The position numbers and the translations under genes were made by a program. Shown here piece after piece: positions 9,938 through 21,249 of a stretch of 64,000 bases of DNA. Under the pieces are notes generated by a model, which searched no databases, was not told the DNA's origin, and saw only the letters and a list, made by a program, of their open reading frames with translations. Location: positions 16,993,033 to 17,057,032 of the forward strand of contig OZ038496.1 in the NCBI GenBank assembly GCA_964036315.1, in the 5' to 3' direction. Position 1 is the first letter of the stretch. Every line of letters begins with the position of its first letter. The DNA comes from Acanthosepion esculentum (lineage: Eukaryota > Mollusca > Cephalopoda > Sepiida > Sepiidae).

Positions 9938-10500
9938 TTTTTTAATCATTTCACAGCATGCAAGACAGGAATGCCACTAGTATGAAGGGGACTACAGATA
10001 GTGAAAGTAAGAGAAAATACTGAGAATAGGCAGGATTGAGGAAAAGACAAAAGACAAATGGGCTTCAAGAAGATAGAAGATGGCAATTAACATTGCATTT
10101 AAATTTTTGAAGATTGTTGTTCTCAGGGAAGCAAGTAAACAAAAGGGAGTTCAAGTGTGAGGAAAGAAACTGCTGAAGTAGAAGTGGGGGTTACATTTAA
10201 CTAATCCAACAGTAAAAGGGTGAGGCCTAGATGCCAATCTATTAGTACGCTTAAATTCATGCATGTCAGTACCAGGGAAGAAGCTCGTCAGAGCAGTTGC
10301 CATGAAAATATTTGTAGAAAAGAGAGACAGAAACCACACCATGTCAGTGGGAAAGTGATTGAAGTCGAGATGTCTGGTCAGGATCAATTACATTGCAGAT
10401 CCTTCTTTGGATTTTGTCAAGAACCTCAAGATGGACAGCAAGAGTACCAGATCAGATAGGGCAGCAACAGTCAGTGGATGGATAAATGGTAGATTTCTAA
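9938..10500 (-). mobile_element. LINE remnant (family A), 3' part
   Basis: The left edge is a T run then TCATTTCAC, the reversed poly(A) and 3' end. The minus-strand protein reads STNIFMATALTSFFPGTDMHEFKRTNRLASRPHPFTV, matching FKRPTRLASRSHPFTV of the 1836-2681 ORF, with frameshifts. Confidence 0.8.
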
Positions 10501-10667
10501 ATGTGCAAGATTTTCTGAATTAATTATAGACTTGGGATTGTCCAGTATAAATACAAAGATCAAAATAGCAATGAATTCAGTGAATTAAACCACATATTTT
10601 AACTGAAATCAATCTTGAAACATATGTACATTTCAATAACAAAAATAATCATGCACAACATATTTCA

Positions 10668-11012
10668 TGTAAGAAATATACATTATTAAATATGTTAAAT
10701 ATTATTAAACATTTCATGTAATATACATTATTAAATATGTTAAATATTAAATATTTCATGTAATATACATTATTAAATATATTAAATATATTAAATATTA
10801 TTAAATATTTCATGTAATATATATAATTAAATATGTTAAATATTATTAAATATTTCATGTAATATATATTATTAAATATATTAAATATTATTAAATATTT
10901 CATGTAATATACATTATTAAATATGTTAAATATTATTAAATATTTCATGTAATATACATTATTAAATATGTTAAATATTAAATATTTCATGTAATATACA
11001 TTATTAAATATG
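10668..11012. repeat. AT minisatellite (about 45-65 bp unit)
   Basis: At least six copies of TTTCATGTAATATACATTAT followed by TAAATATGTTAAATATTATT, with unit-length variation. The 113-codon minus frame is only the translated repeat (MKYLIIFNIFNNVYY). Confidence 0.95.
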
Positions 11013-11379
11013 TACTATTCTTGTTCATCATAGTTCTGGAATATGCACTGAAAGAAACATGAAAAACAGACATTGGATTCACCCTAACAGCAAGTCAGAG
11101 CCACTACTATGATCACCATCCACATGCATCATGGATACAGACATAGCAAACTATCTTGCATTTATCAGTCATAACTCCTTCCTTTCCAACAAGAATTTGC
11201 TGGTAGGATTACATGTAAATTTCTAGGAAGGTTTAGTCTATGTTATACAATCACCCTGAGGGTGAAATTATCATATTACAAGGAAATAAGCTGATACAAG
11301 TCAATGAATTCAAGTACATTTCAGCTTAGATTCACTAAAGTGAAAATGACATGAAGATCAGAACTGGGCAAGTTAGGGG
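11013..11379. other. No recognised feature
   Basis: Apparently unique AT-rich sequence. Confidence 0.4.
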
Positions 11380-11760
11380 TGGGGGTGAAAACAAAATAGA
11401 AAGTGTATGGAAGTTGAATCATCAAAGCCATCTGAAAATAGGTTTGTTTCGAGAAAAGTGTGCTGCTGTCTGGTGTTGAAAGCTGGACTTTGTCAAATAT
11501 GATGAGTGATCGGCTTGATGGAACATATACAAGGATGCTCAGAGCTATACTTTGGATACCTTAGAAAAAGCCCCAAAACAAACAAAGTTCACTGTGAAAT
11601 ACTGCAATGTGTGATGGAGTCACTATAGATTAGAAGACCACAATTCATCAGACAGATTTGAAAGTAGGAAGAACCTAAACATAGTAAAGAGAAGAGATAG
11701 AGACCAACTAAGAAATGACAGAGGTTTAAGGAGGGGAGAACTAATGAAGATTATAGGAGA
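11380..11760 (+). mobile_element. LINE remnant, RTE-like C-terminal region
   Basis: The forward translation reads LLSGVESWTLSNMMSDRLDGTYTRMLRAILW, matching the conserved block after the RT domain of endonuclease/RT LINEs (usual form ..GAECWT...KLDGTYTRMLRA...). A following (K)RRRMRF-like remnant is frameshifted. Confidence 0.7.
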
Positions 11761-12053
11761 GAAACTGGCAGGTTTTAAACAAAATGAATAGAGTATGGTG
11801 GCCCATTAGGAGGAAGAAAGAAGGTCTGTTAATAACTCTTGTGGGAGAACTAGTGAAGATTGTAGGATAAATGATTTGAAGAATCTCGTCAATAATGTTC
11901 GATCGAAACAGAAGAAGGGGGATATTTTTTTATTTAATTTGTGGTCGTTTCTAGTTTGACATTTTGTGTTTTTTGCAACGACAGTCATTAATCATCAGTG
12001 ATTGCATAAGGTCTTGAGCAATACATCCTTGTTGTCTGAAATGTGCTGAATGG

Positions 12054-12470
12054 TTGAATAGGAAACCTTACAATCTGATCAACATCAATTTACTCACATC
12101 TGGTGCTCCTGCTATATATTGTGAGTTTATCGACAAAATCCAAAAAAGGGCCTGTAATGTTATCCGTCTTGACTTAGTATCTCAACTTCAGTTACCTTCT
12201 CACCACTGTCATGTGACTTCCTTCTATATTTTCTGTAAATATTTTTATGCCAATTCTTCGAATAAACTCTCCTCCCTGGTACCTCAACCACATGAATTTA
12301 AACTTATTACTAGATTGGCAGATAGGTCTCATCATTTTACTCTTGAAATTGCTAAATGTAACCATGTTTTGTTCTGACAGTTTCTTTTCTTAGACTTCTT
12401 GCCTCTGGAAATCTTTTCTTGTTCATTGACCAGATTTTTTTTTTTGGTGGACCCCCACTCACCTAAAAAA
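12054..12470 (+). mobile_element. LINE remnant (family A)
   Basis: The frame at 12054-12377 reads LTSGAPAIYCEFIDKIQKRACNVIRLDL and FKLITRLADRSHHFTLEIAKCNHVLF, parallel to the tail of the 1836-2681 ORF. The 3' end near 12450 is marked by ACCTAAAAAAATTAAAT. Confidence 0.85.
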
Positions 12471-13330
12471 ATTAAATAAAAAAAAAAATTTTGTTAATTT
12501 TTACTAATAGATAAGTTTATGAATTTTATTATAGAAATAGTAAATGTATATGCTTTATTTTGAAGTAAAACTAATTTAATGAAAATAACCTTGTATTTAA
12601 CAACTAAATTCTATGAAACAAATGTTTTAGGGAAAGTCAATGAAACATAAAGATTTTTTACACTCGTAAAATAACTCATAATAAACCATTTTAAAAGTCT
12701 ATTACTATATTAATTAATTTATATTAATATTTTATTAATATATAAAATTAATATTATTATTTTTTATTAATATATTGAATTAATTTATATGATAAATTAT
12801 AATCTTTACATAATTTTCCTTCATATATAATCCTTCCTTTATATATCCTTCTCAGTTTTAACCTGTTCTCTTTCTAGCTGAATAACTCTAAGGATTTTTC
12901 AGCAATTCTTATGACAAATGGTGTCAAGATGGCTAAATGTCTTCTCTAAAAACCTAGAAAAAAGAAACTCAATTAGTTTAGTGGTTTTTTAGATATTAAA
13001 CATTTTGAGGGATGGACAATTATTACATGCTGTTAGTATATACAAGGATGCTAGTAGTGTCTTGTGGAAAGAGCACAGAATATACAAAGTGCTCTACAGA
13101 CAATTCCAAAGTGTGAGAGAATCACTATGAATTAGAAGACTGTGATTTCTTCAACATATTCAGAGAACAAAGGATCAAATCTGAGATGCTTTACTCATAT
13201 AAGCTGATTTCCACTAAAGCAAATATATCTGGTATGATGTCTTCCATGACCCAAATCACCATCATCACATCATGAACTAAAAAAAAGGCTTAAAATTTAA
13301 TCATTTATTTCCAGCATATATTTTGGAACA
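12471..13330. other. AT-rich, no recognised feature
   Basis: Very AT-rich from 12480 to 12840. A short RTE-like remnant may lie near 13030-13150 (ATACAAGGATGCTAG... and ATGAATTAGAAGACTGTGAT resemble 11530-11640). No gene was seen. Confidence 0.4.
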
Positions 13331-13463
13331 AAAAAATGGTCTGTCAGCAAAGTGAGTGGACAGAATCATGATTTAATCGTTCAACAAAGTCTGGCATACT
13401 GGTCTTCTTCACAAGTTGAAAAATTAAGGTGTCTCTGGACGAATTTTTCAACTGATTCAGTCT

Positions 13464-13466
<3 letters not shown>

Positions 13467-13540
<74 letters not shown>

Positions 13541-13591
13541 AATATAAAACGCTCAAACACTTAGTGTTTGAGCCTTTTATATTATATTCTT
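13467..13591. repeat. (CT)n(TA)n(GT)n microsatellite plus short hairpin
   Basis: (CT)n to about 13488, (AT)n to 13521 and (GT)n to 13540. They are followed by a near-perfect hairpin (13542-13589) with arms AATATAAAACGCTCAAACAC and its complement. The hairpin resembles a tiny foldback element. Confidence 0.9.
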
Positions 13592-13639
13592 ACTCTGTCC
13601 TGGACATTGAGTTCTACCTGGATTCTATCCTCTTGGCAA

Positions 13640-13640
13640 C

Positions 13641-13672
<32 letters not shown>
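13640..13672. repeat. (TA)n microsatellite
   Basis: Pure TA run next to A-rich sequence. Confidence 0.95.
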
Positions 13673-13678
<6 letters not shown>

Positions 13679-13856
13679 GATAGAAAAAACAACTGAAAAG
13701 ATGCAAATTAAAAAAAAAAAAATTGAATGTTTTTTTTGTGAAAGTATTTATTTATATTTTATATATTTGATCTTTCTTATTGGCCCCGATCTGACGTCAG
13801 AAATGACTGTTTTCAGAAGTTTGTTTACATTAAGTAGCGTTTGTCACGAGACGCAG

Positions 13857-13884
13857 ACGTCACGTGATATGGAATGCAACTGTG

Positions 13885-13924
<40 letters not shown>

Positions 13925-13951
13925 TGTACGTCACGTGATATGGAATGCAAC

Positions 13952-13992
<41 letters not shown>

Positions 13993-14055
13993 CACGTGAT
14001 ATGGAATGCAACTGTCTATATATATATATATACATCACGTGATATGGAATGCAAC

Positions 14056-14100
<45 letters not shown>

Positions 14101-14169
14101 GTCACGTGATATGGAATGCAACTGTGTATATATATATATATTTTATGTATATATATATATATTGACCAC

Positions 14170-14203
<34 letters not shown>

Positions 14204-14212
14204 GATAGATAG
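13857..14212. repeat. (TA)n array carrying five E-box/CACGTG units
   Basis: A 28-bp block, GTCACGTGATATGGAATGCA then ACTGT, appears five times (about 13857, 13929, 13990, 14034, 14100), separated by TA runs of variable length. Each has CACGTG, the palindromic E-box bound by bHLH-zip factors. The tract ends in (TAGA)n at 14203. Confidence 0.93.
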
Positions 14213-14215
14213 ATA

Positions 14216-15205
14216 ATCATGAAATTGCCACTCTTCTAGATCCTCTCATACTGATGCAGGTTTACCACAGGGTTCCATCTTTACTCTTACTTTGTTTTTA
14301 ATTTTCATTAATGACCTTCTTGTTGGCATTGGCTCTCAATTTGGTATATATGTCTGATGACACAACCATTTACTCCTGTCTTGATAGTAAGTCTGCTCCG
14401 TTTAATAAGATCAAATGAGTAGCTGTTGTTAACTGAGGGTAGGAATGGTTTCTTCATTGTCATGCCTCCAAAACAAAACTGTTCTCTATTAATCATCTGT
14501 AAGACTCCTTTCTGTCTTCCATAAGCATGGCTGATGTTGACCTCAAGAGTGAATCGTTATGCCTTCTTGGGCTATCATTCTCTCCTGACATGAACTGGAT
14601 TCTATTGAATCCATTGCTAGGTCAGCTGTGAAGAGAGTTGATTCATTATGATGTACTAGACAATTTTTCTCTCCAGAATGTATCCTAGATATCTATAAGT
14701 CTACCATTCATCCATGCTCAGAATATTGCTGCTATATATGGTCTGGTGCTCCTGCTATATATTTGGAGATTCTTTATAAAATCCAGTGACAAATCAGCAA
14801 TATTATTTGTCCTGATCTGGTATCTCGGTTACAGTTACTTTCCCACTCTGTGTCTTTTCTATAAATACTTTCGCTATGGTGCCAAGACTTTGTAGATTTA
14901 AGCACAGTACTAGTCTCATCAATTTACAGTTCAGTTGGCTGTATGTAACTGTAAGTTCTCTGCTTGCAGTATTGCACTTCTCATTTGTGGAACTCCCTTC
15001 TGACTCCATGTTTTCCAGCCAATTTTAATCTTCAAAAATTTAAATACAGTGTCAATCGCTATCTACTGTCCTCCTGATTACTTTTCTTATGTACTTGCTT
15101 CTTAGTATAGTTTCTGTTTTCTAATTCCTCCACACCCTTTAATCTTCGTGTCTTAGTGACTTTACTGCCTTGCTTGGGGTGAACACTAAAAAAGAAAAAC
15201 AAAAA
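14216..15205 (+). mobile_element. LINE remnant (family A), longest 5' extension
   Basis: Starts right after the (TAGA)n tract. It includes an upstream RT motif, GLPQGSI...FLIFINDLL (near 14259-14320), absent from the 1836-2681 copy, then decayed YADD, the EYCCYIWSGAPAIYLEIL region, LWNSLL and the 3' end CCTTGCTTGGGGTGAACAC followed by A-rich sequence. Several stops and frameshifts make it non-functional. The microsatellite at its 5' junction suggests integration next to, or expansion from, the TA tract. Confidence 0.85.
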
Positions 15206-15830
15206 AAGATTTTTATGTAAAGATCATAATGGTTACAGGTTACTTGACATACATTTCTTATCCAGATACATGAGGAGTATACCTGTGTATCTATATCTAT
15301 TTAACAGAAAAAAGGATCATACACCTTTTTTTACATAAGGAACTACAGGAAATGATGAAATATATAAAGGTCTCATTGAGAATATAAAGAAAACATAAAG
15401 GTGATTGGTAAAAACCTATACCTTTCTTAGCTAGCCATTTTATTTCTTTTGCCATTAAGACTCTCTAACATCAATGGATATACACATAGCATAGTGTTTA
15501 TTTGCAAAAAAAATGGCAAGTTCAAATTCTGGCTTAGTCATTTTTGTTCACCTTTTCACAAATAGCATCAATCTGTCATTTCTCCCTCCAGCTATTGGTT
15601 AAATTGTAGGGTAGATAGGGCTTTCAGGTCTTGATTGTCAACCAGTCATCAGTGAGGACTTTCAACATCAGCAACAACTAGAATGAATAGCACATGTCAC
15701 TTGTAGAGAAAATAATGACATCATCAACATGTTGACATTTCATATTACTTCAAATAAAATGTTAAGAAGGAATTCCTCATCAATACTAGAATCAGAGATT
15801 TTATAAGTTTCAACCAAAAGTAGCACTGGC
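15206..15830. other. No recognised feature
   Basis: AT-rich sequence with no coding signal recognised. Confidence 0.4.
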
Positions 15831-17210
15831 TGCTCGGTCAATGAATGCTTAATATTTTATGGAAACGATTAATATTATCATTAGCGTTACAGATGAGGAG
15901 AACAGATAGCACACTTTGGTGCCAGGCCAATGGACAGAGAATGCAAGAATGCATAACACAAGTAGCACTGACTGAATGTTGAAAGTGTCCATATAAAGAA
16001 ACAGTTAATATTGCTATTAACATTAGGGATGAAGAGAACAGATACTAAACTTTGATCTTGTTATACTCTACTTCAAACTAGATCTCTTCCGATTCACTCT
16101 ACATCAAAACCAGTTAGCCAGATATGAACTCAAAGAAAGCAAAACTAAAAATAAAACAAATGTCGCTTTCTGCACAGGGGCCCCGAGTATCACATCTGAC
16201 TCACAAAACAAATCCCTCACAAAAAATAACAACATAAATGTAGCCAACCATGAACATTGATGCTAAAGCAAAAGGTATGACCAAAAACACTGAGTCATGA
16301 TCTACCCCATCTGCTTTTAAGAACACTGCTCACAACAACTGACCTGACACATGCATCAAGCCCAGGTCTTAACGATTATCTCCATCCCCCAGATTGCTTC
16401 CCTTGCCCACAAAAAGACACTCTGCCTTGATCTTCTATATTAGGGATACAAAGGATTTTATCTTAACCATTCTTGTCTTCTTTCTACCTCACAAGTGGGA
16501 CTTGATGTATTTTTTCTTCTCTCATGTTACCATACATGCATTTATAACAACCCCACCCCAGTAGCTAGGGAGGGAAAAAACTGTAACCTGAGAAGTTCTG
16601 GCTGTTCTGTCAATGAATGCTGATGGTTTCCTTATAATAAAGCAGCTAATGTTACCATTAGAAATGCAGAGAACAGATTGTATTTTCTTGTCCTTCATGC
16701 TGACAGGATGTGACACAAGGTCATTTTAATGTGGGGAGATTGAGTATATGCACCCGGGCTAGGTCCCAAAATAGCCCAGCCTCTGCAACTGTTTTCACTG
16801 GCATTGGTATTACTACCAATCTTTAGTACAATGAGGGAGATATTGCCACCAGCAGCTGTTCCCAGGGATTAGGTACCTCTCACTATTTTTAGTTTTTCTC
16901 TCCTTGAAGACAGATACACCACTGAGAGATAAAATGTAGTTTGTCTGCCTGACGGTAGATACTAAACTTTGTATTTACTTGCTGCTCCTTGCTGGCTGGA
17001 TGTACCACGGCACTCAGTTTAATGTCAGGAGCACGCACACTACTGTTCCCCACTTTTTAGTGCAACGAGGCAGCTGTCTTCTCAGTAATATTTTCAGTTG
17101 CACTGTGTCCACAGACAGAGACACAATTGAGAGATAAAATACAGTTTAGCCACCTGACTGCAGATACTACACTTTGATCCCTGCCCAAAGGCCAGGGTAG
17201 GGATTTACTT
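15831..17210 (-). repeat. Decayed U2-headed repeat cluster
   Basis: Degraded U2 heads (plus strand GAACAGATACTA-like) occur near 15899, 16037, 16673, 16944 and 17164. Several are preceded by a second module (GTCAATGAATGCT...ATTAGNNNTGCAG). The GTGACACAAGGTC...TTAATGTGGG module is at 16709-16740. Divergence is much higher than in the units to the right, so these look like older members of the same family. Confidence 0.7.
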
Positions 17211-17512
17211 GACCTCCCACAGGGCCAGGATGTGACACAAGGTCGGTTGTTTAACGTGAGAAGGGAGGAGAGTGGACCCGAGTTTTCACCCGGGCCGCAG
17301 GGCTTTGGCTTTAGCTGGTCTTAGCTTGTCCAAGCTGGTCAGAACTGGTCATAGCTGGTCATGGCTGGTCTTAGCTGGTCATAGCTTGTCCAAGCTGGTC
17401 AGAGCTTGTCAGACGTAGCCGTGATACTACCAGCGCAGGGAGGAATCCCTGCGACCGGCCAGTATCAGTGATCGATCCCGGCCTAAAGGCGATCATTCAG
17501 CGAGTAATCTGC

Positions 17513-17549
17513 GAACAGATACTACACTTTGATCTTAGCCAAAAGGCCG
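17513..17549 (-). pseudogene. U2 snRNA 5' segment, unit a
   Basis: Matches about U2 nucleotides 8-46 on the minus strand, including GTGTAGTA, the branch-point recognition sequence. The first nucleotides (CTTCTC) are lost in this unit. Confidence 0.85.
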
Positions 17550-17810
17550 GGGATTTACTTGACCTCCCACACGGTCAGGTTGTGACACAAGGTCGGGGTT
17601 TAACGTGGGACGGGAGGGGGAGTGGACCCGAGTTTTCACCCGGGCCGCAGTGCTTTGGCTTTAGCTGGTCATAGCTTGTCCAAGCTGGTCTTTAGCTTTG
17701 GCTTTAGCTAGTCTAGCTATGATACTACCAGCACAGGGACGAATCCCTGCGACCGGCCTGTATCGGTGACCGCTCCCAGCCTAAAGGCGATCATTCAGCG
17801 AGTAATCTGA

Positions 17811-17853
17811 GAACAGATACTACACTTTGATCTTAGCCAAAAGGCCGAGAAGC
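17811..17853 (-). pseudogene. U2 snRNA 5' segment, unit b
   Basis: Matches U2 nucleotides about 4-46, from GCTTCTCGGCC through GATCAAAGTGTAGTATC. The AAA before GTGTAGTA is the invertebrate form. The sequence departs from U2 straight after CTGTTC. Confidence 0.9.
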
Positions 17854-18114
17854 AGGATTTACTTGACCTCCCACAGGGTCAGGTTGTGACACAAGGTCGG
17901 GGTTTAACGTGGGACGGGAGGGGGAATGGACCCGAGTTTTCACCCGGGCCGCAGTGCTTTGGCTTTAGCTGGTCATAGCTTGTCCAAGCTGGTCTTTAGC
18001 TTTGGCTTTAGCTAATCTAGCTATGATACTACCAGCGCAGGGACGAATCCCTGCGACCGGCCTGTATCGGTGACCGCTCCCAGCCTAAAGGCGATCATTC
18101 AGCGAGTAATCTGA

Positions 18115-18160
18115 GAACAGATACTACACTTTGATCTTAGCCAAAAGGCCGAGAAGCGAT
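18115..18160 (-). pseudogene. U2 snRNA 5' segment, unit c (most complete)
   Basis: Begins exactly like U2 (ATCGCTTCTCGG) and stays U2-like for 46 nt, then switches to non-U2 sequence. A full U2 is about 190 nt, so this is only the first quarter. Its clean 5' end suggests an origin by retroposition or template switching from a mature U2 RNA. Confidence 0.92.
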
Positions 18161-19261
18161 GCCCAAAGGCCAGGGTATGAAGAAAGCAGGACAAATGTAG
18201 AAAATCCTTGTAAAAAATCTTTGCTTATGAAGTCTACCAATGATGATCATTTGCCAACATTTCTGTCCTTAACTCTTTACCATTATTAATTTGGGGGGCA
18301 TGAAAGTCATAACAAAAACTATCCTTTTCCACTGACTGTCTCATTCTTCTTTTTGTCTTCTGTATCATGCTCAATTCTTTCTTTCATTTATTCAAGAAGC
18401 CAAGTTCCACCTGAATGAAATATTTGTCCACAATGAATATAAGGATTTGTCTTAAACTTTTTTACAAGTTCTCAAATTTTTTTTCACTGAAATTTTTCTC
18501 CAGAAACCAAATACGAAGCAATTGTCTATAACCCCTACCACCAAAGCAAAAAAGCAACTTCTTTTTTGTATGTTAAATTTGTTGTCTGCTTTTCTTGAAT
18601 AGAAGTAATAATTGATTTTAATGGCTGAAAGTATTATGGATAGGGGAAAGAAAGAATGAGAAATATTTTGCACTGATTTTTTTTCTTAAATTGGAACAAC
18701 ATTAAGAAATACACATATTTTTATTCAAGATTCCACCCACTTATCTTGTAACATGAGATAGTTGCTTATAGGCATACTTCTCTGCACTGAATGAAATATT
18801 CTCACTGAATGAAATATTCTCACAAGAATAATTGCTTTGTCTTTGTCAGAATAATATGAGAAAAATAAAAATGATTCCAATCCAAAGAGAAGAGTGTTGC
18901 CTGAACGTTTTGATTGGTCATTCCCATTTTTATTTTCCCATAATAATTAAACATTAATATAAATTTATATTTCATAATCTAAAAAGGCAAAACTATAACA
19001 AAATATTTCTGTCTTAATTTCTGGAATGGGGAGTTATCATTATTTATATTATTTACATGTGGACTAATATCCTTATCTTTCTTGTTATTATCACCTGATA
19101 GCCTTCTATCTGAATTTCTAAGATGAAGAGTTATCACTATTTAAATTATCTGCATTCACACTAATATCCTCATCTTTATTGTTATTCTCACAAACTTTTT
19201 GGTGTTGTACCCTCTGTCCGACTTAAGTGCTTGTTGATCTCTGTAAACTTCAGCAAGGCTT
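18161..19261. other. No recognised gene
   Basis: AT-rich. A short duplicated phrase (GAATGAAATATTCTCAC, 18791 and 18808) and a loosely repeated ATTTCT...AGTTATCA block (19020, 19120) occur. No coding signal was recognised. Confidence 0.4.
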
Positions 19262-19380
19262 CAAGAGCAGCAACTTTTTTTTTACAATAATGTTCACCCT
19301 GCACAAGTAAGTTCCAAGAGCCACTCGAGGTAGAAGATTACAGAGTAAGATTAACAATTCTGAGTCATTATCCATTACAC
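19262..19380 (-). mobile_element. LINE 3' end (family B)
   Basis: T run, then AATGTTCACCCTGCACAAG and AAGAGCCACTCGAGGTAGA, the family B 3' terminus on the minus strand. It is only about 100 bp long. Confidence 0.65.
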
Positions 19381-19552
19381 CACCCACATGTCCCAGCTTA
19401 CTGCACCTGGTATTCCTGAGCAGTTACCCATCTACGTACTGACCACGCTTACTGTGGGTAATTCAGTTCGCCCATTGTTTATGATGACTGAAATGGATTA
19501 AAGTGCTTGCTTTCGTCCAGTCCTCCGGTCTACCAACTGAGCTATCGCTAGT
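19340..19552 (-). mobile_element. Second 5S/tRNA composite, with a tRNA-Tyr-like head
   Basis: Minus-strand order: a tRNA-Tyr-like 5' half (19552-19515: CGATAGCTCAGTTGGTAGA, GGAGGACTG), a spacer, a 5S 3' segment (19450-19395) and a tRNA-like A box (GTGGTGTAATGGATAATGAC, near 19375). The tRNA-Tyr-like part lacks a recognisable B box, so it is not a working tRNA. The order shows a stacked pol III composite, or a nested insertion. Confidence 0.55.
19395..19450 (-). pseudogene. 5S rRNA 3'-end segment
   Basis: Minus strand GGTCAGTACGTAGATGGGTA and CAGGAATACCAGGTGCAGTA align with the last 50 or so nt of 5S rRNA with a few substitutions. Confidence 0.75.
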
Positions 19553-19560
19553 GACCTCTT

Positions 19561-20052
19561 ATTCTCTCGGTCTTGTTAGTACACCATCACGCCAATAATG
19601 CGCTCTGTCGTTTTTTTTCCCAGACTCGCTATTTATGCCCGCATTGGGGCCAACTAAAATTTGCATACGGGACTTAATTCTTGTTCGCCCAAGACTTCTG
19701 GTTTTATAAATTCAAGCTGGTTTGAATTCTTAGTCTTTTTTATTATTAATTTTTTCCTTTGTACGTCTGCCTGTGATATGGGAATTTCGGAATAATCCAT
19801 TTCTCTTTTAATGCCTGTCGCGATCTTTCAACAGGACCTGACATGCCAGGCAAACTCGCTTTGCAGGAGGTAAATCTTCTCGTTCCTCACACTTACATTG
19901 CTTAACTTTGGTAATCATACAGATCATAAGCCTACCGAGTAAAGGGGCACAGTTTATGAGGATATGTGAGGATGATATACACTGCGTGCCAAACTATTAT
20001 CGAGATAACTTTTTTCTAATATTTCAAAAACCGTCCAATCAATTCACACAAA
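19561..20052. other. No recognised feature
   Basis: Less AT-rich than its surroundings but with no gene or family recognised. Confidence 0.4.
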
Positions 20053-20056
20053 TGTG

Positions 20057-20130
<74 letters not shown>

Positions 20131-20200
20131 CGTATGTATGTATGTATGTATATGTATGGGTGTGTGTACACACTTATATGTATGTATGTACGTGAAAATA
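20053..20200. repeat. (TA)n then (TGTA)n microsatellite
   Basis: Pure TA run to 20103, then TATG/TGTA repeats. Both overlapping frames are microsatellite translations. Confidence 0.95.
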
Positions 20201-20830
20201 TAAATATGTTGTTGTGTATGTGTGTATACGTATGTGTTTTTGAACATAGAAATATAGGTCCTTGCTGGATTAGATAATCTTATTTTTATATGTTTATATT
20301 AGATTTGTAACATGTAGTTGTCAAATTTTCTTGATTACACAGTGGCCCTTTTATAAATGCCCTTCGGTTTTAGTTCCACCACACTCTCCCCCCCCCCCCG
20401 CCCCTTTTTCTTTTTTTCTACCTCTTTCATCTTCTGAGCTTTAAGATTATATCATCTATTGTGTGTGTATGTCACCATAAAAGGTATACTCTTTTCCGGT
20501 GTATCTTTAAATGTATTAGACATTTCAAAATATTCATATTTCTCTCACTTAAACCGTCTTTGACTCCCATCTTTAAAACTTCTCTCTGTTAAATTTTAAT
20601 CCCCCGTTCATCTTTAGACCTTCCTGTCCGTCTCTCATCTGTTACCCCTCCCTATATCTTTCATTTACTCTAGCATTCGTCCCACACTCTCATACATACA
20701 CTCTCACTAAATTATATTTTATTTTTTATTCCTGGAGTTGTTTTTTCTGTTTTTTGAATTTGTAGGTTTGATGAATTGGATCGTATTTACGATTCCAATG
20801 GAATAAATTATGACCATGGAATATTAGTGT
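20201..20830. other. No recognised gene; homopolymer C tract
   Basis: Includes a C run near 20388-20400 and pyrimidine-rich sequence. No feature family was identified. Confidence 0.4.
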
Positions 20831-20836
20831 TAAAGC

Positions 20837-20921
<85 letters not shown>

Positions 20922-20925
20922 CACG
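20831..20925. repeat. (TA)n(GT)n(TA)n microsatellite
   Basis: Compound dinucleotide tract. Confidence 0.95.
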
Positions 20926-21188
20926 CAATCCTATCAAGTGATCAGAAGAAAACTTAATAAAAAGATAAAATAACAACCAGTAAAAAAAACAATAGAAAAA
21001 CTGGAAAATAAAACATAAACTAACAAAACTGTCCAAAACATAGAAACCTGCCAAAACAGTAATAAACAGTACTAAACAAATATATATATAAATTACCTTG
21101 ATAAAGTCTCTGAGAAGACAATGTGCATTGGTAAAGTAAAGCTTTCCTTTTGTATTTTACATATGTTTTACTTATATCTGAATTTTAT

Positions 21189-21189
<1 letters not shown>

Positions 21190-21246
<57 letters not shown>
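21190..21246. repeat. (TA)n microsatellite
   Basis: About 28 TA units. Confidence 0.95.

Positions 21247-21249
<3 letters not shown>

Larger units (their letters stand above)
17211..18160 (-). repeat. Tandem array of U2-snRNA-headed units, about 300 bp period
   Basis: U2 heads end-aligned at 17513, 17811 and 18115 give periods of 298 and 304 bp. Each minus-strand unit has: the U2 5' end; a TCAG...CTGA hairpin; a strong CGCAGGGA-loop-TCCCTGCG hairpin (18036-18055; UUCG loop in that unit); a stretch of GACCAGCT/GGACAAGCT short repeats; a CCCGGGTGAAAACTCGGGTCC hairpin-like segment; and GTTAAACCCCGACCTTGTGTCA. The array is locally GC-rich. It lacks the rest of a normal U2 gene, including a convincing Sm site. 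Unlike a SINE, no poly(A) or target duplication was seen between units. Confidence 0.85.

Noticed and set aside
10649..10990. 113-codon repeat protein (MKYLIIFNIFNNVYY)
   Set aside because: It follows the AT minisatellite exactly, with no upstream gene context.
17468..17674. 68-codon forward frame over the U2 array
   Set aside because: It overlaps snRNA-derived sequence and is not kept in the neighbouring units.
19515..19552. Functional tRNA-Tyr gene
   Set aside because: Only the 5' half is recognisable; no B box, T arm or acceptor closure.
20388..20402. C-rich tract as a G-quadruplex promoter
   Set aside because: A single homopolymer run with no repeated G tracts or gene.
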